Source of the DNA: Verrucomicrobiota bacterium
Lineage (GTDB): Bacteria; Verrucomicrobiota; Verrucomicrobiia; CAIQCK01
NCBI GenBank assembly: GCA_016235595.1
Contig: JACRJX010000019.1
Location: 28,391-92,390, forward strand
Direction of reading: 5' to 3'
DNA: 64,000 nucleotides
Shown: positions 16,354 through 24,825 of the stretch, one piece after another
How the letters are laid out: every line of letters starts with the position of its first letter
How positions within the stretch are numbered: the first letter of the stretch is position 1
The notes under the pieces: generated by a model
The model's database searches: none
Seen by the model: the letters and a program-made list of their open reading frames with translations, nothing else
Told to the model about the DNA's origin: nothing
Program-made: the position numbers and the translations under genes

Positions 16354-17739
16354 TTACTTGACCCTCATCGCCGCCGGGTGCTGGCCGTTCTGGTGAAGGA
16401 TCAGCGAGGTTACTTCGCCTTTGTCGTTTTTCACGAAGGTCAGTTGCGCGTCCACGACCTTGTAGAAAAACTCTGTTTCCGATTCCGGGAAAACCTCCAG
16501 GCTGGACTGACCGGTCAGTTGCGCCATCAAGTGGTCGCCGTCGCGGCGGATGGTGAAGAAGACGTCGGGAGCGAGTTCGTAACGCCCCACGTAGGCGTCG
16601 TAGATGTTGTAGTTGATCTTGGCGACCTTGCGCTCCTTGACGGGCTGGAACCGGGCGAGTTTGTACTGGCTCTCCAGCAGGTGCGTCCCGATGTCATCAA
16701 TCGAGTTAGCGCTGTTGGACAAGACCACCACGCCGCGGCGTTTATCCGGGCTGAAACCCATGAAGGAATGATATCCGCCCGTTTCTCCGTTGTGCCAAAT
16801 GAGGTTGCCGCCGAACTTGTGGACCACGTGCCAGCCCAGTGCCAGGTCCAGTTCCGGCGCGGCCCCGCGGAACCGGATCGCGTGCGTTTTTTGCAGCATG
16901 GGCGTCAGCGTGGATTTGACCAGCCCCATGTTGGCTGAGAGGAACTTCAGCAGGTCGTTGACGGTCGAGCGCAACGCGCCCGCCCCGGCCAGCGTGGGAA
17001 GATCCCAGTTGGGTTGCGGTTCGCCCGTCGCCGTGTGTCCCGGCGCAAGCCGCGCTTTCAGTTTCGCGTCGAGCGTGATGCAGGTACTGTCCATCTTCAA
17101 CGGCCGGCAAATTCGCTCCACCACGAGCGCCTCGAAGCTTTTGTGCTCCTTCAACGCAACGATATGACCGAGCAGGCCCATACCCAGATTCGAGTATTCA
17201 TACTTTGCGCCGATGTCCCGCTGGAGGGTGCAACCTGACAGGCACGCATACATCTGCGCGACCGTGAAGTCCGCGTAAGGATTGCGCGTGTCCTTCGGTG
17301 CGAAATTGTCCGGCATCCGGGGCAGGGCGGACGTGTGCGCGGCGAGGTCGAGCAACGTGATTTCTTTGCCGCCGCGCGTGGGCATCTTCACCGATTTGGG
17401 CAGATACTTTGCCGCCGGGTCGTCGAGCTTCATCTTTCCACGCTCGACCATGTCCTGGAGAAGTGTGGTGGTGAAAACTTTCGTCGTTGAGCCAATCTCG
17501 AACACGGTGTCACCGTTCACCTCCGGCCCGTTGTCGCGCTCAAACCGTCCGTAACCGATTACTCTCGTGCCGTGTTCATCCACGATGCCTACGACCATGC
17601 CGACGCTTTTCCTGGCGACCTCGATGCGATCGCGCAGGATGGCTTTGATCTCTGAATCAGTAAGGCTGGCGTCGCCGGCGTGCGAGAGCGTGGCGACTGA
17701 CATGACACAGCACAGGGCGATGCAGGCAGTGGTTTTCAT
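16354..17739 (-). CDS. exported serine hydrolase, beta-lactamase/class C fold
   Basis: A 461-residue exported protein with signal peptide MKTTACIALCCVMSVATLSHA. It has the three active-site motifs of the penicillin-binding fold: SxxK at Ser84-Lys87 (EIGSTTKVF), YxN at Tyr182 (YEYSNLG), and the third-motif HNG in WHNGETGGYHSF. The last 90 residues (YVGRYELAPDVFFTIRRDG onward) form a lipocalin-like DUF3471-type domain. Members include D-aminopeptidases, esterases and beta-lactamases, so function cannot be assigned. It starts 22 bases after the L,D-transpeptidase stop, which suggests a shared peptidoglycan-related transcript. The longer frame back to 17844 overlaps that gene and is rejected. Confidence 0.88.
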   Translation of the reverse strand: MKTTACIALCCVMSVATLSHAGDASLTDSEIKAILRDRIEVARKSVGMVVGIVDEHGTRVIGYGRFERDNGPEVNGDTVFEIGSTTKVFTTTLLQDMVERGKMKLDDPAAKYLPKSVKMPTRGGKEITLLDLAAHTSALPRMPDNFAPKDTRNPYADFTVAQMYACLSGCTLQRDIGAKYEYSNLGMGLLGHIVALKEHKSFEALVVERICRPLKMDSTCITLDAKLKARLAPGHTATGEPQPNWDLPTLAGAGALRSTVNDLLKFLSANMGLVKSTLTPMLQKTHAIRFRGAAPELDLALGWHVVHKFGGNLIWHNGETGGYHSFMGFSPDKRRGVVVLSNSANSIDDIGTHLLESQYKLARFQPVKERKVAKINYNIYDAYVGRYELAPDVFFTIRRDGDHLMAQLTGQSSLEVFPESETEFFYKVVDAQLTFVKNDKGEVTSLILHQNGQHPAAMRVK

Positions 17740-17761
17740 GGGACAGTCGTGGATGATTCGT

Positions 17762-18277
17762 TCAACCGATATAGACCGGCGTGCCGACCTCGACAAGATC
17801 AAAAAGAACCGCGATGTCAGCGTTGCGCATGCGGACGCAGCCATGACTATCGGGCGTGCCGATGCGGTCTTCGTGCGCGGTGCCGTGGATGTAGATGTAG
17901 CGGTCGTGGCTGTCCATGTCGCCGCCGCGGTTGAGGCCGCGCTCGCAACCGTCCAGCCAAAGGATGCGCGTCATGATGAGGTCGCCGGTGGCCGGAGGGC
18001 GGGGGGCGGAAGCCGGCGGGACAGGCTTGCGGCCTTTGAAGACGGTGTCCAGCGGCATGCCCGCGCCAATTTTCTCCGCGATGCGATGGAGACCGAGCGG
18101 GGTCTTGAAGCTGTTGAGCTGGCTGCCGACGCCGAAGCGCGAGGTGGAGACGGGCCAATCGGACGCCAAGATGCCGTCGCGGAACAAGCCGAGGCGTTGC
18201 TGGCCGATGCTGACGACCAGCGCCAGCGGTGCCGCGGAGTCGAGCCGGAGACAGAGTTCGTTGAAAAGCAGTTGCAC
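17762..18277 (-). CDS. L,D-transpeptidase (YkuD domain)
   Basis: Single-domain YkuD enzyme of 171 residues. The catalytic block is intact, with His131 (YIYIHGTAHEDRIG) and SHGCVRM at residues 144-150, where Cys147 is the nucleophile. YkuD enzymes make 3-3 peptidoglycan cross-links or anchor proteins to peptidoglycan. No signal peptide is visible from the GTG start at 18277, which is odd for a periplasmic enzyme; an upstream start is prevented by the promoter. The GTG lies inside the -35 box of the divergent asd gene. It is followed by a beta-lactamase-fold hydrolase, probably in the same operon. Confidence 0.88.
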   Translation of the reverse strand: MQLLFNELCLRLDSAAPLALVVSIGQQRLGLFRDGILASDWPVSTSRFGVGSQLNSFKTPLGLHRIAEKIGAGMPLDTVFKGRKPVPPASAPRPPATGDLIMTRILWLDGCERGLNRGGDMDSHDRYIYIHGTAHEDRIGTPDSHGCVRMRNADIAVLFDLVEVGTPVYIG

Positions 18278-18299
18278 GTTATGTTGCGGTGACTATACT
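18272..18299 (+). promoter_or_regulatory. asd promoter with overlapping divergent -10 element
   Basis: TTGCAC (18272-18277) and TATACT (18294-18299) are spaced by 16 bases, giving a start near 18306 and a leader of about 45 bases before asd. On the other strand TATAGT (18292-18297) lies 14 bases before the GTG of the L,D-transpeptidase. The core ACTATACT thus contains a -10 hexamer for each strand. The asd leader holds a small hairpin (TTCGGC 18308-18313 with GCCGAA 18321-18326). Confidence 0.6.
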
Positions 18300-18349
18300 G
18301 CGCCGCTTTCGGCAAGGAAAGCCGAAGGCAGAATACGGAAACAACTATT

Positions 18350-19357
18350 ATGAGCCGTCAGTATCATGTTGCAGTCGTGGGCGCCACCGGTGCGGTGGGC
18401 GTCGAGATGATCAAAACACTGGAAAAACGCAATTTTCCGGTGGGCAAGCTGTCGTTGTTCGCCAGCGCGCGGTCCAAGGGCAAGACGCTGACGTTTCGCG
18501 GCAAGCCGATGCCTGTGCACGAGTTGACACATGACTGCTTCACGGGCGTGGAAATCGCGCTGTTTTCCGCCGGCGCGAGCCGATCGCGGGAATTTGCCGA
18601 CGACGCGGTGAAGGCCGGCGCCGTGGTGATTGACAATTCCTCCGCGTTCCGGATGGACCCGAACGCGCCGTTGGTGGTGCCGGAGATCAACCCGGAGGAC
18701 ATCAAGCTTCACAAGGGCGTCATCGCCAACCCGAACTGTTCGACGATCATCATGCTGATGCCGCTGTGGCCGCTGCACCGGGCCGCGAAGCTGCGCCGCA
18801 TCGTCGTCTCAACCTATCAGGCCGCCAGCGGCGCTGGCGCGCAGGCCATGGCCGAGTTGGAGGACCAGACCCGCGACGTGCTTGCCGGGAAGCCGGCAGT
18901 GCCGAAGATCATGCCGCATCGTTACGCGTTCAACCTCTTCAGCCACAACACGGCCATTGCCGCCAACGGCTATAACGAGGAAGAGAACAAAATGGTGAAG
19001 GAGACGTGGAAGATTTTCCACGACGACACCATCAAGATTTGCCCCACCTGCATCCGCGTGCCGGTGCTGCGCGCGCACAGCGAGAGCATCGTGGCGGAGT
19101 TTGAGAAACCGATTACGGTCGAGGCGGCGCGTGCGTTGCTGGCGAAGGCGCCTGGCCTGAAACTGGTGGATGACCGCGAACGGAACGTCTTCCCGATGCC
19201 GATCGATGCCACGGAGCAATACGATTGTCTTGTCGGCCGCATCCGGCAGGACTTGAGCCAACCAAACAGTCTGGCGCTGTTCGTTGCGGGTGATCAATTG
19301 CTCAAGGGCGCTGCGCTCAACGCCGTTCAGATCGCCGAAGTTTTGGCACAATCATAA
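18350..19357 (+). CDS. asd: aspartate-semialdehyde dehydrogenase
   Basis: NADPH-dependent reduction of aspartyl phosphate to aspartate semialdehyde, the branch point to lysine/diaminopimelate, methionine and threonine. The cofactor motif GATGAVG is at residues 11-17. The nucleophile is Cys130 in IANPNCSTIIML. QAASGAGAQAMAEL and the base-containing RVPVLRAHSES complete the active site. Length (335) is normal. There is no Shine-Dalgarno sequence before the ATG. It is transcribed away from the L,D-transpeptidase; both link to peptidoglycan, since diaminopimelate comes from this pathway. Confidence 0.97.
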   Translation: MSRQYHVAVVGATGAVGVEMIKTLEKRNFPVGKLSLFASARSKGKTLTFRGKPMPVHELTHDCFTGVEIALFSAGASRSREFADDAVKAGAVVIDNSSAFRMDPNAPLVVPEINPEDIKLHKGVIANPNCSTIIMLMPLWPLHRAAKLRRIVVSTYQAASGAGAQAMAELEDQTRDVLAGKPAVPKIMPHRYAFNLFSHNTAIAANGYNEEENKMVKETWKIFHDDTIKICPTCIRVPVLRAHSESIVAEFEKPITVEAARALLAKAPGLKLVDDRERNVFPMPIDATEQYDCLVGRIRQDLSQPNSLALFVAGDQLLKGAALNAVQIAEVLAQS

Positions 19358-19420
19358 GAATGGTGGGGAGACGGCTGGAGTCTGCGGTGCAGTTGACCCC
19401 GGCTTGTGTTTCTGCGATGA

Positions 19421-19453
19421 TTCACTCGTACGGATTGGGGGGGGGCGAGTGAA
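19421..19453. repeat. short inverted repeat with G-run downstream of asd
   Basis: TTCACTCG (19421-19428) is the exact complement of CGAGTGAA (19446-19453), an 8-bp stem with a 17-base loop that contains a run of nine G. It lies between asd and the small exported protein. There is no U-tract, so a terminator role is doubtful. Confidence 0.45.
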
Positions 19454-19499
19454 GGAAACAATGTTGTAAACACAGGTTGCCCCGCGGAGACACACGACG

Positions 19500-20048
19500 A
19501 TGAAACGCTTGATGATTCTTCTCGTTCTTTGTGGCGCGGTTTTGCCGGTTGTGGCTCAGATGACTGTGCCCCTCCAATTGGATGTCAAACCTCTCACTCG
19601 CAAGAGGGCAAGTGGCAGCGGCGCTTTCTACAGCAACATCCAAGCCAGCCGCGCCCTGCAGATCACCCTCCAGAACACGTCGCCCAAGCCAGTGACCGGA
19701 GTGACCGTGCGCTGGGGAATTGTGAAAACGCGATCACGAATCTACTATTCCGACAGTCAGCAGAACTGGCGCGAGCGTGCGTTTGGCGCTGAAGAAAAGC
19801 TCGACCTCAAGCCGCGCGAACAAAAGGTCATTGAGACTGCCGACGTCAGCGCCGCGCATGAAGAGAGCCACATCAGCGGTTCCATCTACGGCGAGAGGAT
19901 TGTCGGCCACGGCGTGCAAGTGCTGATTGGCGACAAGGTCGTCAAGGAGATTCACGTTCCGGATTCGCCGGCCATCAAGAAGGCGATGGAAAAACTCTAC
20001 TCGATCGATGACGAAGACGGGGACAGGAAGAAGAAGGGCAGACAGTAG
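19500..20048 (+). CDS. small exported protein of unknown function
   Basis: A 182-residue protein with a clear signal peptide (MKRLMILLVLCGAVLPVVAQ). The mature part looks like one immunoglobulin-like beta domain: LQITLQNTSPKPVTGVTVRW resembles strands that add a decoration to an exported protein, and GVQVLIGDKVVKEIHVPDS follows. It ends with a charged tail (DDEDGDRKKKGRQ). No family is recognised. It is convergent with the DUF4139-like exported protein 28 bases away. CGGAGA lies upstream of the ATG as a weak ribosome site. Confidence 0.72.
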   Translation: MKRLMILLVLCGAVLPVVAQMTVPLQLDVKPLTRKRASGSGAFYSNIQASRALQITLQNTSPKPVTGVTVRWGIVKTRSRIYYSDSQQNWRERAFGAEEKLDLKPREQKVIETADVSAAHEESHISGSIYGERIVGHGVQVLIGDKVVKEIHVPDSPAIKKAMEKLYSIDDEDGDRKKKGRQ

Positions 20049-20075
20049 CCGGACAATCGCTGCCGGCGAGGGCAT

Positions 20076-21350
20076 CTACTTGGTCGGTTCGGGTTTCACC
20101 AACGCCCGATAGCGGAACTCCAGCGTTACCGGTTGGTAGGGCGGCACGTGCATCTCCCATCGCAGCCAGCGCACACCCGCAGCGTCGCGCTCGGTGATGG
20201 CTGGCGGGGCGGTTTCCTCGACGATATCCGGCGCGGCGCGCAACACCAGCGCGCGCAAGGGCGCAGCAGTCTCGTTGAGCAACGTAATCATGCCGACCGC
20301 CAGAATCTCGTCGAGCGGTCCGGCGCCAACCGGGGCTTGTCTGGCGGGGTGTCGGCTGATTTCCCTGACGCGACGGCTCAGGCGTAATGGAGCGGGTTCT
20401 TCCAGGACATGCATGACCACGCCACCGGGCGCAGTGGCTGGCAACACCGTCACGCCCAGCGGGGCAGGGGGCCATGACCGGTTCGTGCGATTGCCCAGCC
20501 GCAACGCCGTATGAACCAGCGCAGGTGCGTCGGGCCGGTCCAGCATCACGACGTGCGCGAGTCGCTCGCACGGCACGTCTTCTGAGAACAGGGACGTTAT
20601 CCTTCCGCTGATCTCCGCCGCCTCCCAAGCCGGTTCGCCAGGTTTGAGCACGAATCGCGCGGGCGCGCCGCGTAACATCGTGAAGTCGCCTTCCAACTGC
20701 GCCTGCAACGTCAGACGCGCCGTCGTCGCGGTGTTCGTAGCCAGTTCATATACCGGCGACCAGCGCACGCCGGGCAGCGTGTAGGATAGCCGTATGCTTG
20801 ATGCTGCGTTGGTGCGAACGCATGTCGCCAACAGCGCCGGGATCGGTTCAGTGGTATCCCGTTGGGTTCGTAACGTCCCGTCAAGCCGGCGCAGAACCGA
20901 GATGGCCGAGACGGCGACGGCGACGGTGCGGTTGGTCGCTTCTTCGATCAATGCCAGTTCGCCGGAGAGTCTCAACCGGCCTTTGAAGAACTCATTCGTT
21001 CCCGCTCGCACCTCAACGAACGCACCGGTATTCGCCGCCAGCAGCCCGGTCATGTCCGTCGCAAAGGCGTTGCGCGATCGCGCGGTCGTGCCGAAGCGCG
21101 GCGGCCCGTCGAACAACGTCACCGGAGACAGTTCGATCTGCGGGTCGTGTCCCGGCGCACGCAGCGATCCCAGGGGGATATTCAGCCAGCAAACCCCGCC
21201 AGTGGCTGCGGGCATGGCGCTCTCGGTCTCGACACGGGCGCCGCCGCTGGCCAGGACCGTGACGCTGACGACGCGCGAGGTCAGTTCGATCTGCCCGAAA
21301 GCAGAGGCAGCGGCGAGAAAAACAGTGGCGATGAACAGCGTTCCTTGCAT
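20076..21350 (-). CDS. exported DUF4139-like protein of unknown function
   Basis: A 424-residue exported protein with signal peptide MQGTLFIATVFLAAASAFGQ. The mature chain is predicted to be mostly beta-strand. IRLSYTLPGVRWSPVYELAT, the strand-rich middle and VLRAAPDIVEETAPPAITER recall the DUF4139/mucoidy-inhibitor type of exported proteins, although overall similarity is only a visual impression. The C-terminal PPYQPVTLEFRYRALVKPEP would close a beta-sandwich. Its start codon sits in the divergent pepA promoter, so the two genes are probably transcribed from a shared control region. Confidence 0.65.
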   Translation of the reverse strand: MQGTLFIATVFLAAASAFGQIELTSRVVSVTVLASGGARVETESAMPAATGGVCWLNIPLGSLRAPGHDPQIELSPVTLFDGPPRFGTTARSRNAFATDMTGLLAANTGAFVEVRAGTNEFFKGRLRLSGELALIEEATNRTVAVAVSAISVLRRLDGTLRTQRDTTEPIPALLATCVRTNAASSIRLSYTLPGVRWSPVYELATNTATTARLTLQAQLEGDFTMLRGAPARFVLKPGEPAWEAAEISGRITSLFSEDVPCERLAHVVMLDRPDAPALVHTALRLGNRTNRSWPPAPLGVTVLPATAPGGVVMHVLEEPAPLRLSRRVREISRHPARQAPVGAGPLDEILAVGMITLLNETAAPLRALVLRAAPDIVEETAPPAITERDAAGVRWLRWEMHVPPYQPVTLEFRYRALVKPEPTK

Positions 21351-21372
21351 CGAATTGAAATGCGCTTATAAT
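21345..21372 (+). promoter_or_regulatory. pepA promoter, near-leaderless, overlapping the divergent gene start
   Basis: TTGCAT (21345-21350) and a perfect TATAAT (21367-21372) are spaced by 16 bases. Only 10 bases separate the -10 box from the pepA ATG at 21383, so the mRNA leader would be 0-4 bases. The -35 box includes the complement of the start codon of the DUF4139-like gene. On the opposite strand TATAAG (21365-21370) overlaps the -10 box and could serve that gene. Confidence 0.6.
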
Positions 21373-21382
21373 CATCGCACCG

Positions 21383-22840
21383 ATGAGAATCCAGACTAAA
21401 ACCACTCCCGCAGCTATTCAACCTGCCGCCGCCGTCGTGTTTTTCCTCCATGCCGAGCAAAAACCATCCGCGCTCGGCGCGGCGTTTCGCGACATCAATG
21501 CCGAAGAGTTCTCCGGCAAGTTGGGCCAGATTTGCGTGGTCCACACCCAGGGCAAGCTCGCCGCACCGCGCGCGTTGTTGGTTGGGCTCGGCCAGCGCAA
21601 AGAGTTGACGATGCCGAAACTCCGCCGCGCGGCCGTTATGGCCACGCGCCGCCTTCGCGAGATCGGTGTTGGCCGCGTTGCGTTCGACGCCGGCGATGCG
21701 GGGCGGGCCGGCGTCATTGCCGAGGCGGCGGTGGCGGCACACTACGATTTCGACGCCTTCAAGCCCTCCAAAGCGCCGCCCAAAACCAAGCTTTCTCTTG
21801 CCACCATTCATGTCAGTCCAGGTGAGGTCCGCGCCGCCACGACGGCGGTTCAGCGTGGCGGCGTCATCGGTGAGACGGTGAACTGGACCAAATCCGTCGC
21901 CAACCTGCCCGGCAACGTGATCTATCCGGCCGAGTTGGCGCGGCGCGCTGTGGCGCTGGCGCGCGAGCTTCGTGGCCGGCTGCGCTGCCGCGTTCTCGAC
22001 AAGCGCGCGTTGGAACGCGGTGGCTTCGGCGGCATTCTCGCTGTCGGCAGCGGCAGCATCCGCGAGCCGCGTCTCATCGTGCTCGAATATCGCGGTGGTT
22101 CGCGCTCTCCGAAGGCGAAGCCGTTCGCGCTCGTCGGCAAGGCGATCACTTTTGACAGCGGCGGCATCTGCATCAAGCCCGGTGACAAGATGGACGAGAT
22201 GAAGTGGGACAAGTGCGGCGGTTGCGCCGTGCTCGGCATCATGCGCGCCGCGGCGTTGCTCCGGCTGCCGGTGAACCTCATCGGCGTCGTCGCCGCCGCC
22301 GAGAACATGCCCAGCGCCACGAGCTACCGGCCCGGCGACATCGTCACCACGCGCAGCGGCAATACCATCGAGGTCATCAACACCGACGCCGAGGGCCGCG
22401 TCATCCTCTCCGATGCGCTCGCCTACGCCTGCGAGCAAAAGCCGGAAGCCATTGTGGACTTCGCCACGCTCACCGGCGCCTGCGTCGTGGCGCTCGGACA
22501 CAACATCGGCGGACTCATGGGCAACGACGCCGCGTTGCGCAAACGCATCCAGCGCGCTTCCGAAGCCACCGGCGAACGCGTCTGGGAACTGCCGCTGGAG
22601 GACGAGTTCCGCGACATGGTCAAGAGCGACGTTGCCACGGTGAAGAACTCCACCGGCCGTTTTGCGGGCACGCTCAGCGGCGCGGCTTTCCTCCAGGCGT
22701 TTGTGGATAAAGACGTGCCGTGGGCGCATCTCGACATCGCCGGTCCCGCATGGGTCTCCGACGCGAAACCGCATCATGAGAGAGGCGCAACCGCTTTCGG
22801 CGTCAGGCTGATGATCGAGCTGCTCTCTCGTGGGGCGTAG
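21383..22840 (+). CDS. pepA: leucyl aminopeptidase (M17 family)
   Basis: Cytosolic di-zinc aminopeptidase that removes N-terminal residues from peptides. The family signature NTDAEGRVILSDAL starts at about residue 333. The metal/catalytic lysine region reads VGKAITFDSGGICIKPGDKM, and RPGDIVTTRSGNTIEVIN precedes the signature. FATLTGACVVALGHNIGGLMGN and the C-terminal KPHHERGATAFGVRLM are also typical. Length 485 is normal. E. coli PepA also binds DNA; nothing here tests that. Its transcript is probably leaderless. Confidence 0.95.
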   Translation: MRIQTKTTPAAIQPAAAVVFFLHAEQKPSALGAAFRDINAEEFSGKLGQICVVHTQGKLAAPRALLVGLGQRKELTMPKLRRAAVMATRRLREIGVGRVAFDAGDAGRAGVIAEAAVAAHYDFDAFKPSKAPPKTKLSLATIHVSPGEVRAATTAVQRGGVIGETVNWTKSVANLPGNVIYPAELARRAVALARELRGRLRCRVLDKRALERGGFGGILAVGSGSIREPRLIVLEYRGGSRSPKAKPFALVGKAITFDSGGICIKPGDKMDEMKWDKCGGCAVLGIMRAAALLRLPVNLIGVVAAAENMPSATSYRPGDIVTTRSGNTIEVINTDAEGRVILSDALAYACEQKPEAIVDFATLTGACVVALGHNIGGLMGNDAALRKRIQRASEATGERVWELPLEDEFRDMVKSDVATVKNSTGRFAGTLSGAAFLQAFVDKDVPWAHLDIAGPAWVSDAKPHHERGATAFGVRLMIELLSRGA

Positions 22841-22847
22841 CCCCACG
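22829..22847. repeat. GC-rich hairpin overlapping the pepA stop codon
   Basis: CGTGGGGC (22829-22836) and its complement GCCCCACG (22840-22847) form an 8-bp stem with a 3-base loop. It includes the pepA stop codon and lies between convergent pepA and the Lon-like gene. It may stop or protect transcripts from both sides, but it lacks a U-tract. Confidence 0.6.
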
Positions 22848-22852
22848 CTCGC

Positions 22853-24769
22853 TCAGTGCATCATCTCTTCGAGTATCTTCCGGTCGGTGCCGATCTTGTT
22901 GATTTCGCCGAGAAGCTTGTCTTTCTTAGCCTGATGTTTCTCGGTGGCGGCGGCAGTTAGCGGAGTCTGTCGGCGGAGATCATCAAAGCTGCTGACATAA
23001 TCTGCCATCGCGGCCTTAAGCTCTTTGGTTTTTGGATGAAGTCGGGGGTCCAACCATGTGAGACGGTCCAAAGCTATCTTCACCGTCTCTGCGGGAATCC
23101 GGATGGGTGAAGCCGCTTCGTCTTTCTTCGCATCTGTCATCCTTATGCTGTAAAGAGTGAACATCATCGGTCCGGCAGCGGCCCAGATCTCTTCCATCGA
23201 GGCTTGCAAGCTCAGGACATTGGACAACTGGTAGTTGGCCGTCCGAAGCATGAACTCCGCCGAGAGATGATTCGGCGCCAGCCGCAGCACCTCCCGCAGC
23301 GGTTGATACACCTGCGGACTCCTCAGAACCGTTATGCTGGAGTTTGGGTTGAGCCGCGTCTGCACTTCGGCAAATAGCGCGACAGCCTTTGCCAGATTCT
23401 CCGCGCGGTCCTGGCGTGCCACAGCCACGGCGTCGTCGAGCGTTGCGATGGAGAATAGCTGCGCGCTCCAGAGCATCGCGGGCGAGTAGAGCAACGCCAA
23501 GTCGTTCAGGTTTTCTTTGTTCGCTTCTGGGATGGCGATGATCTTGCATTTCTCCAGCACCGCTCCGCGAATCTTCTCCGCCGCAGCGCCAATCTCGCGA
23601 ATCTTGCCGTCCACTGTCACATCGCCGGTCATGGCGTAGGTGGGGTCAATTTGGAATCCATCGAACAGCGACATGAACAGCACGGCCATTGCGCCGCCGG
23701 CAGAGCCACCTGATTGCATGCTGTATTTGTCGGAGTAGCTGAAGCGGATATGGTAGCCAGCTTTCCAGATTGGGTAGCGCACTTTCACCAGATGAGCAGC
23801 CTCGTTGAGAGATATCCGGGTGTCGCTGCGAACCGTCGTGGCAAACCTCCACGTAGTTTCGTAGCCAGTGCGATAGGGTTCTACTGTCGCGAAGATATCC
23901 TGTGCGCCGCCGAGCCGTTGCCCCGTGCCCATACGGGTAACATACAGCCCTTTGATTATGCTTTGCATCCGTGCAAAGTTCTTTGCGTCCTTCTGCAAAG
24001 CCGGGTCTGCCAGGCTAGACACTCGGGTTCTTTGGGTTCCCGATTCCGAGCGTGGCTTGACATCGGTTGTTTGCTTCTCGGGCTGCGGCTTGGACGTGAT
24101 AATCTCTTGGCGCGGCACAGTCCGTCCCTTGCCCGTAATTTCCAGGAGTTCAATCCGATGATAAACAAACGAACTCTTGTGAGAGCCGACTCCCAATAGC
24201 CGCTTGTCTGGCATGGACCAGAATGGGGTGTCTAAACTGGCATCACTGAAGTCAGTGGCCCATTGTGAGACAAGCTTGCCGTCGAGATAAGCTTTTACGC
24301 CGTTCTTGCGGACTTGGAGAAGGGAAGTGGCAGTTTGTCCGATCTTGAGGCAGTTTTCAGTTCGGACGGTCGTCTGGTTGCCAGTCACGCTTTTGCCGCC
24401 CACCATTTGAAATCCACAGAATGTGTTGTTGACGGCAGCGATCCACATGGCGGGTCTTCCTCTCTGCGAGAAGAACTGGCAAACATCATTCACGCCGCTT
24501 GAACGCGTTATTATGATCCGAAAATCATATTCCTCTGGCGGCTCGTAAGGAATCTGGATCCGCGCCCATCCTTCAGTGTCTGAAACCAGCTTGCCGGCCT
24601 GAATACTCCATTTCCCACGTATCGCATCGGTATCGGGATTGATGAGCGGCATCAGGTTGACGGCGCGCGCCCATGCAGGATTGTTTGCTGGCAACGTCTG
24701 GGCAATGCCCGTTCCGTTGTTGAGAAACAGCAGGGCGGCTGCGCAGGCAGAGAGGCTGACTCGGTTCAT
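22853..24769 (-). CDS. exported Lon-like (S16) protease without ATPase domain
   Basis: A 638-residue exported protein with signal peptide MNRVSLSACAAALLFLNNGT. Residues about 50-215 form a beta-sandwich (concanavalin-like) domain with LLQVRKNGVKAYLDGKLVSQW. Residues about 340-460 match the Lon proteolytic domain: SGGSAGGAMAVLFMSLFDG carries the catalytic Ser (near 355), and TGDVTVDGKIREIGAAAEKI carries the catalytic Lys (near 398), followed by the Lon-type IIAIPEANKENLNDL. No Walker motif is present, so it cannot be a classical ATP-dependent Lon. The C-terminal 170 residues look helical. It has a strong promoter and a perfect AGGAGG site, so it is probably well expressed. Confidence 0.8.
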   Translation of the reverse strand: MNRVSLSACAAALLFLNNGTGIAQTLPANNPAWARAVNLMPLINPDTDAIRGKWSIQAGKLVSDTEGWARIQIPYEPPEEYDFRIIITRSSGVNDVCQFFSQRGRPAMWIAAVNNTFCGFQMVGGKSVTGNQTTVRTENCLKIGQTATSLLQVRKNGVKAYLDGKLVSQWATDFSDASLDTPFWSMPDKRLLGVGSHKSSFVYHRIELLEITGKGRTVPRQEIITSKPQPEKQTTDVKPRSESGTQRTRVSSLADPALQKDAKNFARMQSIIKGLYVTRMGTGQRLGGAQDIFATVEPYRTGYETTWRFATTVRSDTRISLNEAAHLVKVRYPIWKAGYHIRFSYSDKYSMQSGGSAGGAMAVLFMSLFDGFQIDPTYAMTGDVTVDGKIREIGAAAEKIRGAVLEKCKIIAIPEANKENLNDLALLYSPAMLWSAQLFSIATLDDAVAVARQDRAENLAKAVALFAEVQTRLNPNSSITVLRSPQVYQPLREVLRLAPNHLSAEFMLRTANYQLSNVLSLQASMEEIWAAAGPMMFTLYSIRMTDAKKDEAASPIRIPAETVKIALDRLTWLDPRLHPKTKELKAAMADYVSSFDDLRRQTPLTAAATEKHQAKKDKLLGEINKIGTDRKILEEMMH

Positions 24770-24774
24770 GATTT

Positions 24775-24825
24775 CCTCCTAGAGATTACGTGGCGAATTA
24801 TGCCGTGCGGGTTGAGTGGTGACAA
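24775..24825 (-). promoter_or_regulatory. strong promoter and AGGAGG ribosome site of the Lon-like gene
   Basis: On the minus strand, TTGTCA (complement of 24820-24825) and CATAAT (complement of 24797-24802) are spaced by 17 bases, with 10 of 12 consensus matches. Transcription would begin near 24790. A full AGGAGG (complement of 24775-24780) lies 5 bases before the ATG at 24769. Most genes in the window have a weak or no Shine-Dalgarno site. Confidence 0.7.

Noticed and set aside
16354..18277. A beta-lactam resistance cassette
   Set aside because: The beta-lactamase-fold protein belongs to a broad esterase/peptidase group with a DUF3471-type tail; there is no regulator or sign of transfer, so resistance is not supported.
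22853..24769. Assignment as a classical ATP-dependent Lon
   Set aside because: There is no Walker A or B motif and there is a signal peptide; only the proteolytic domain is present.
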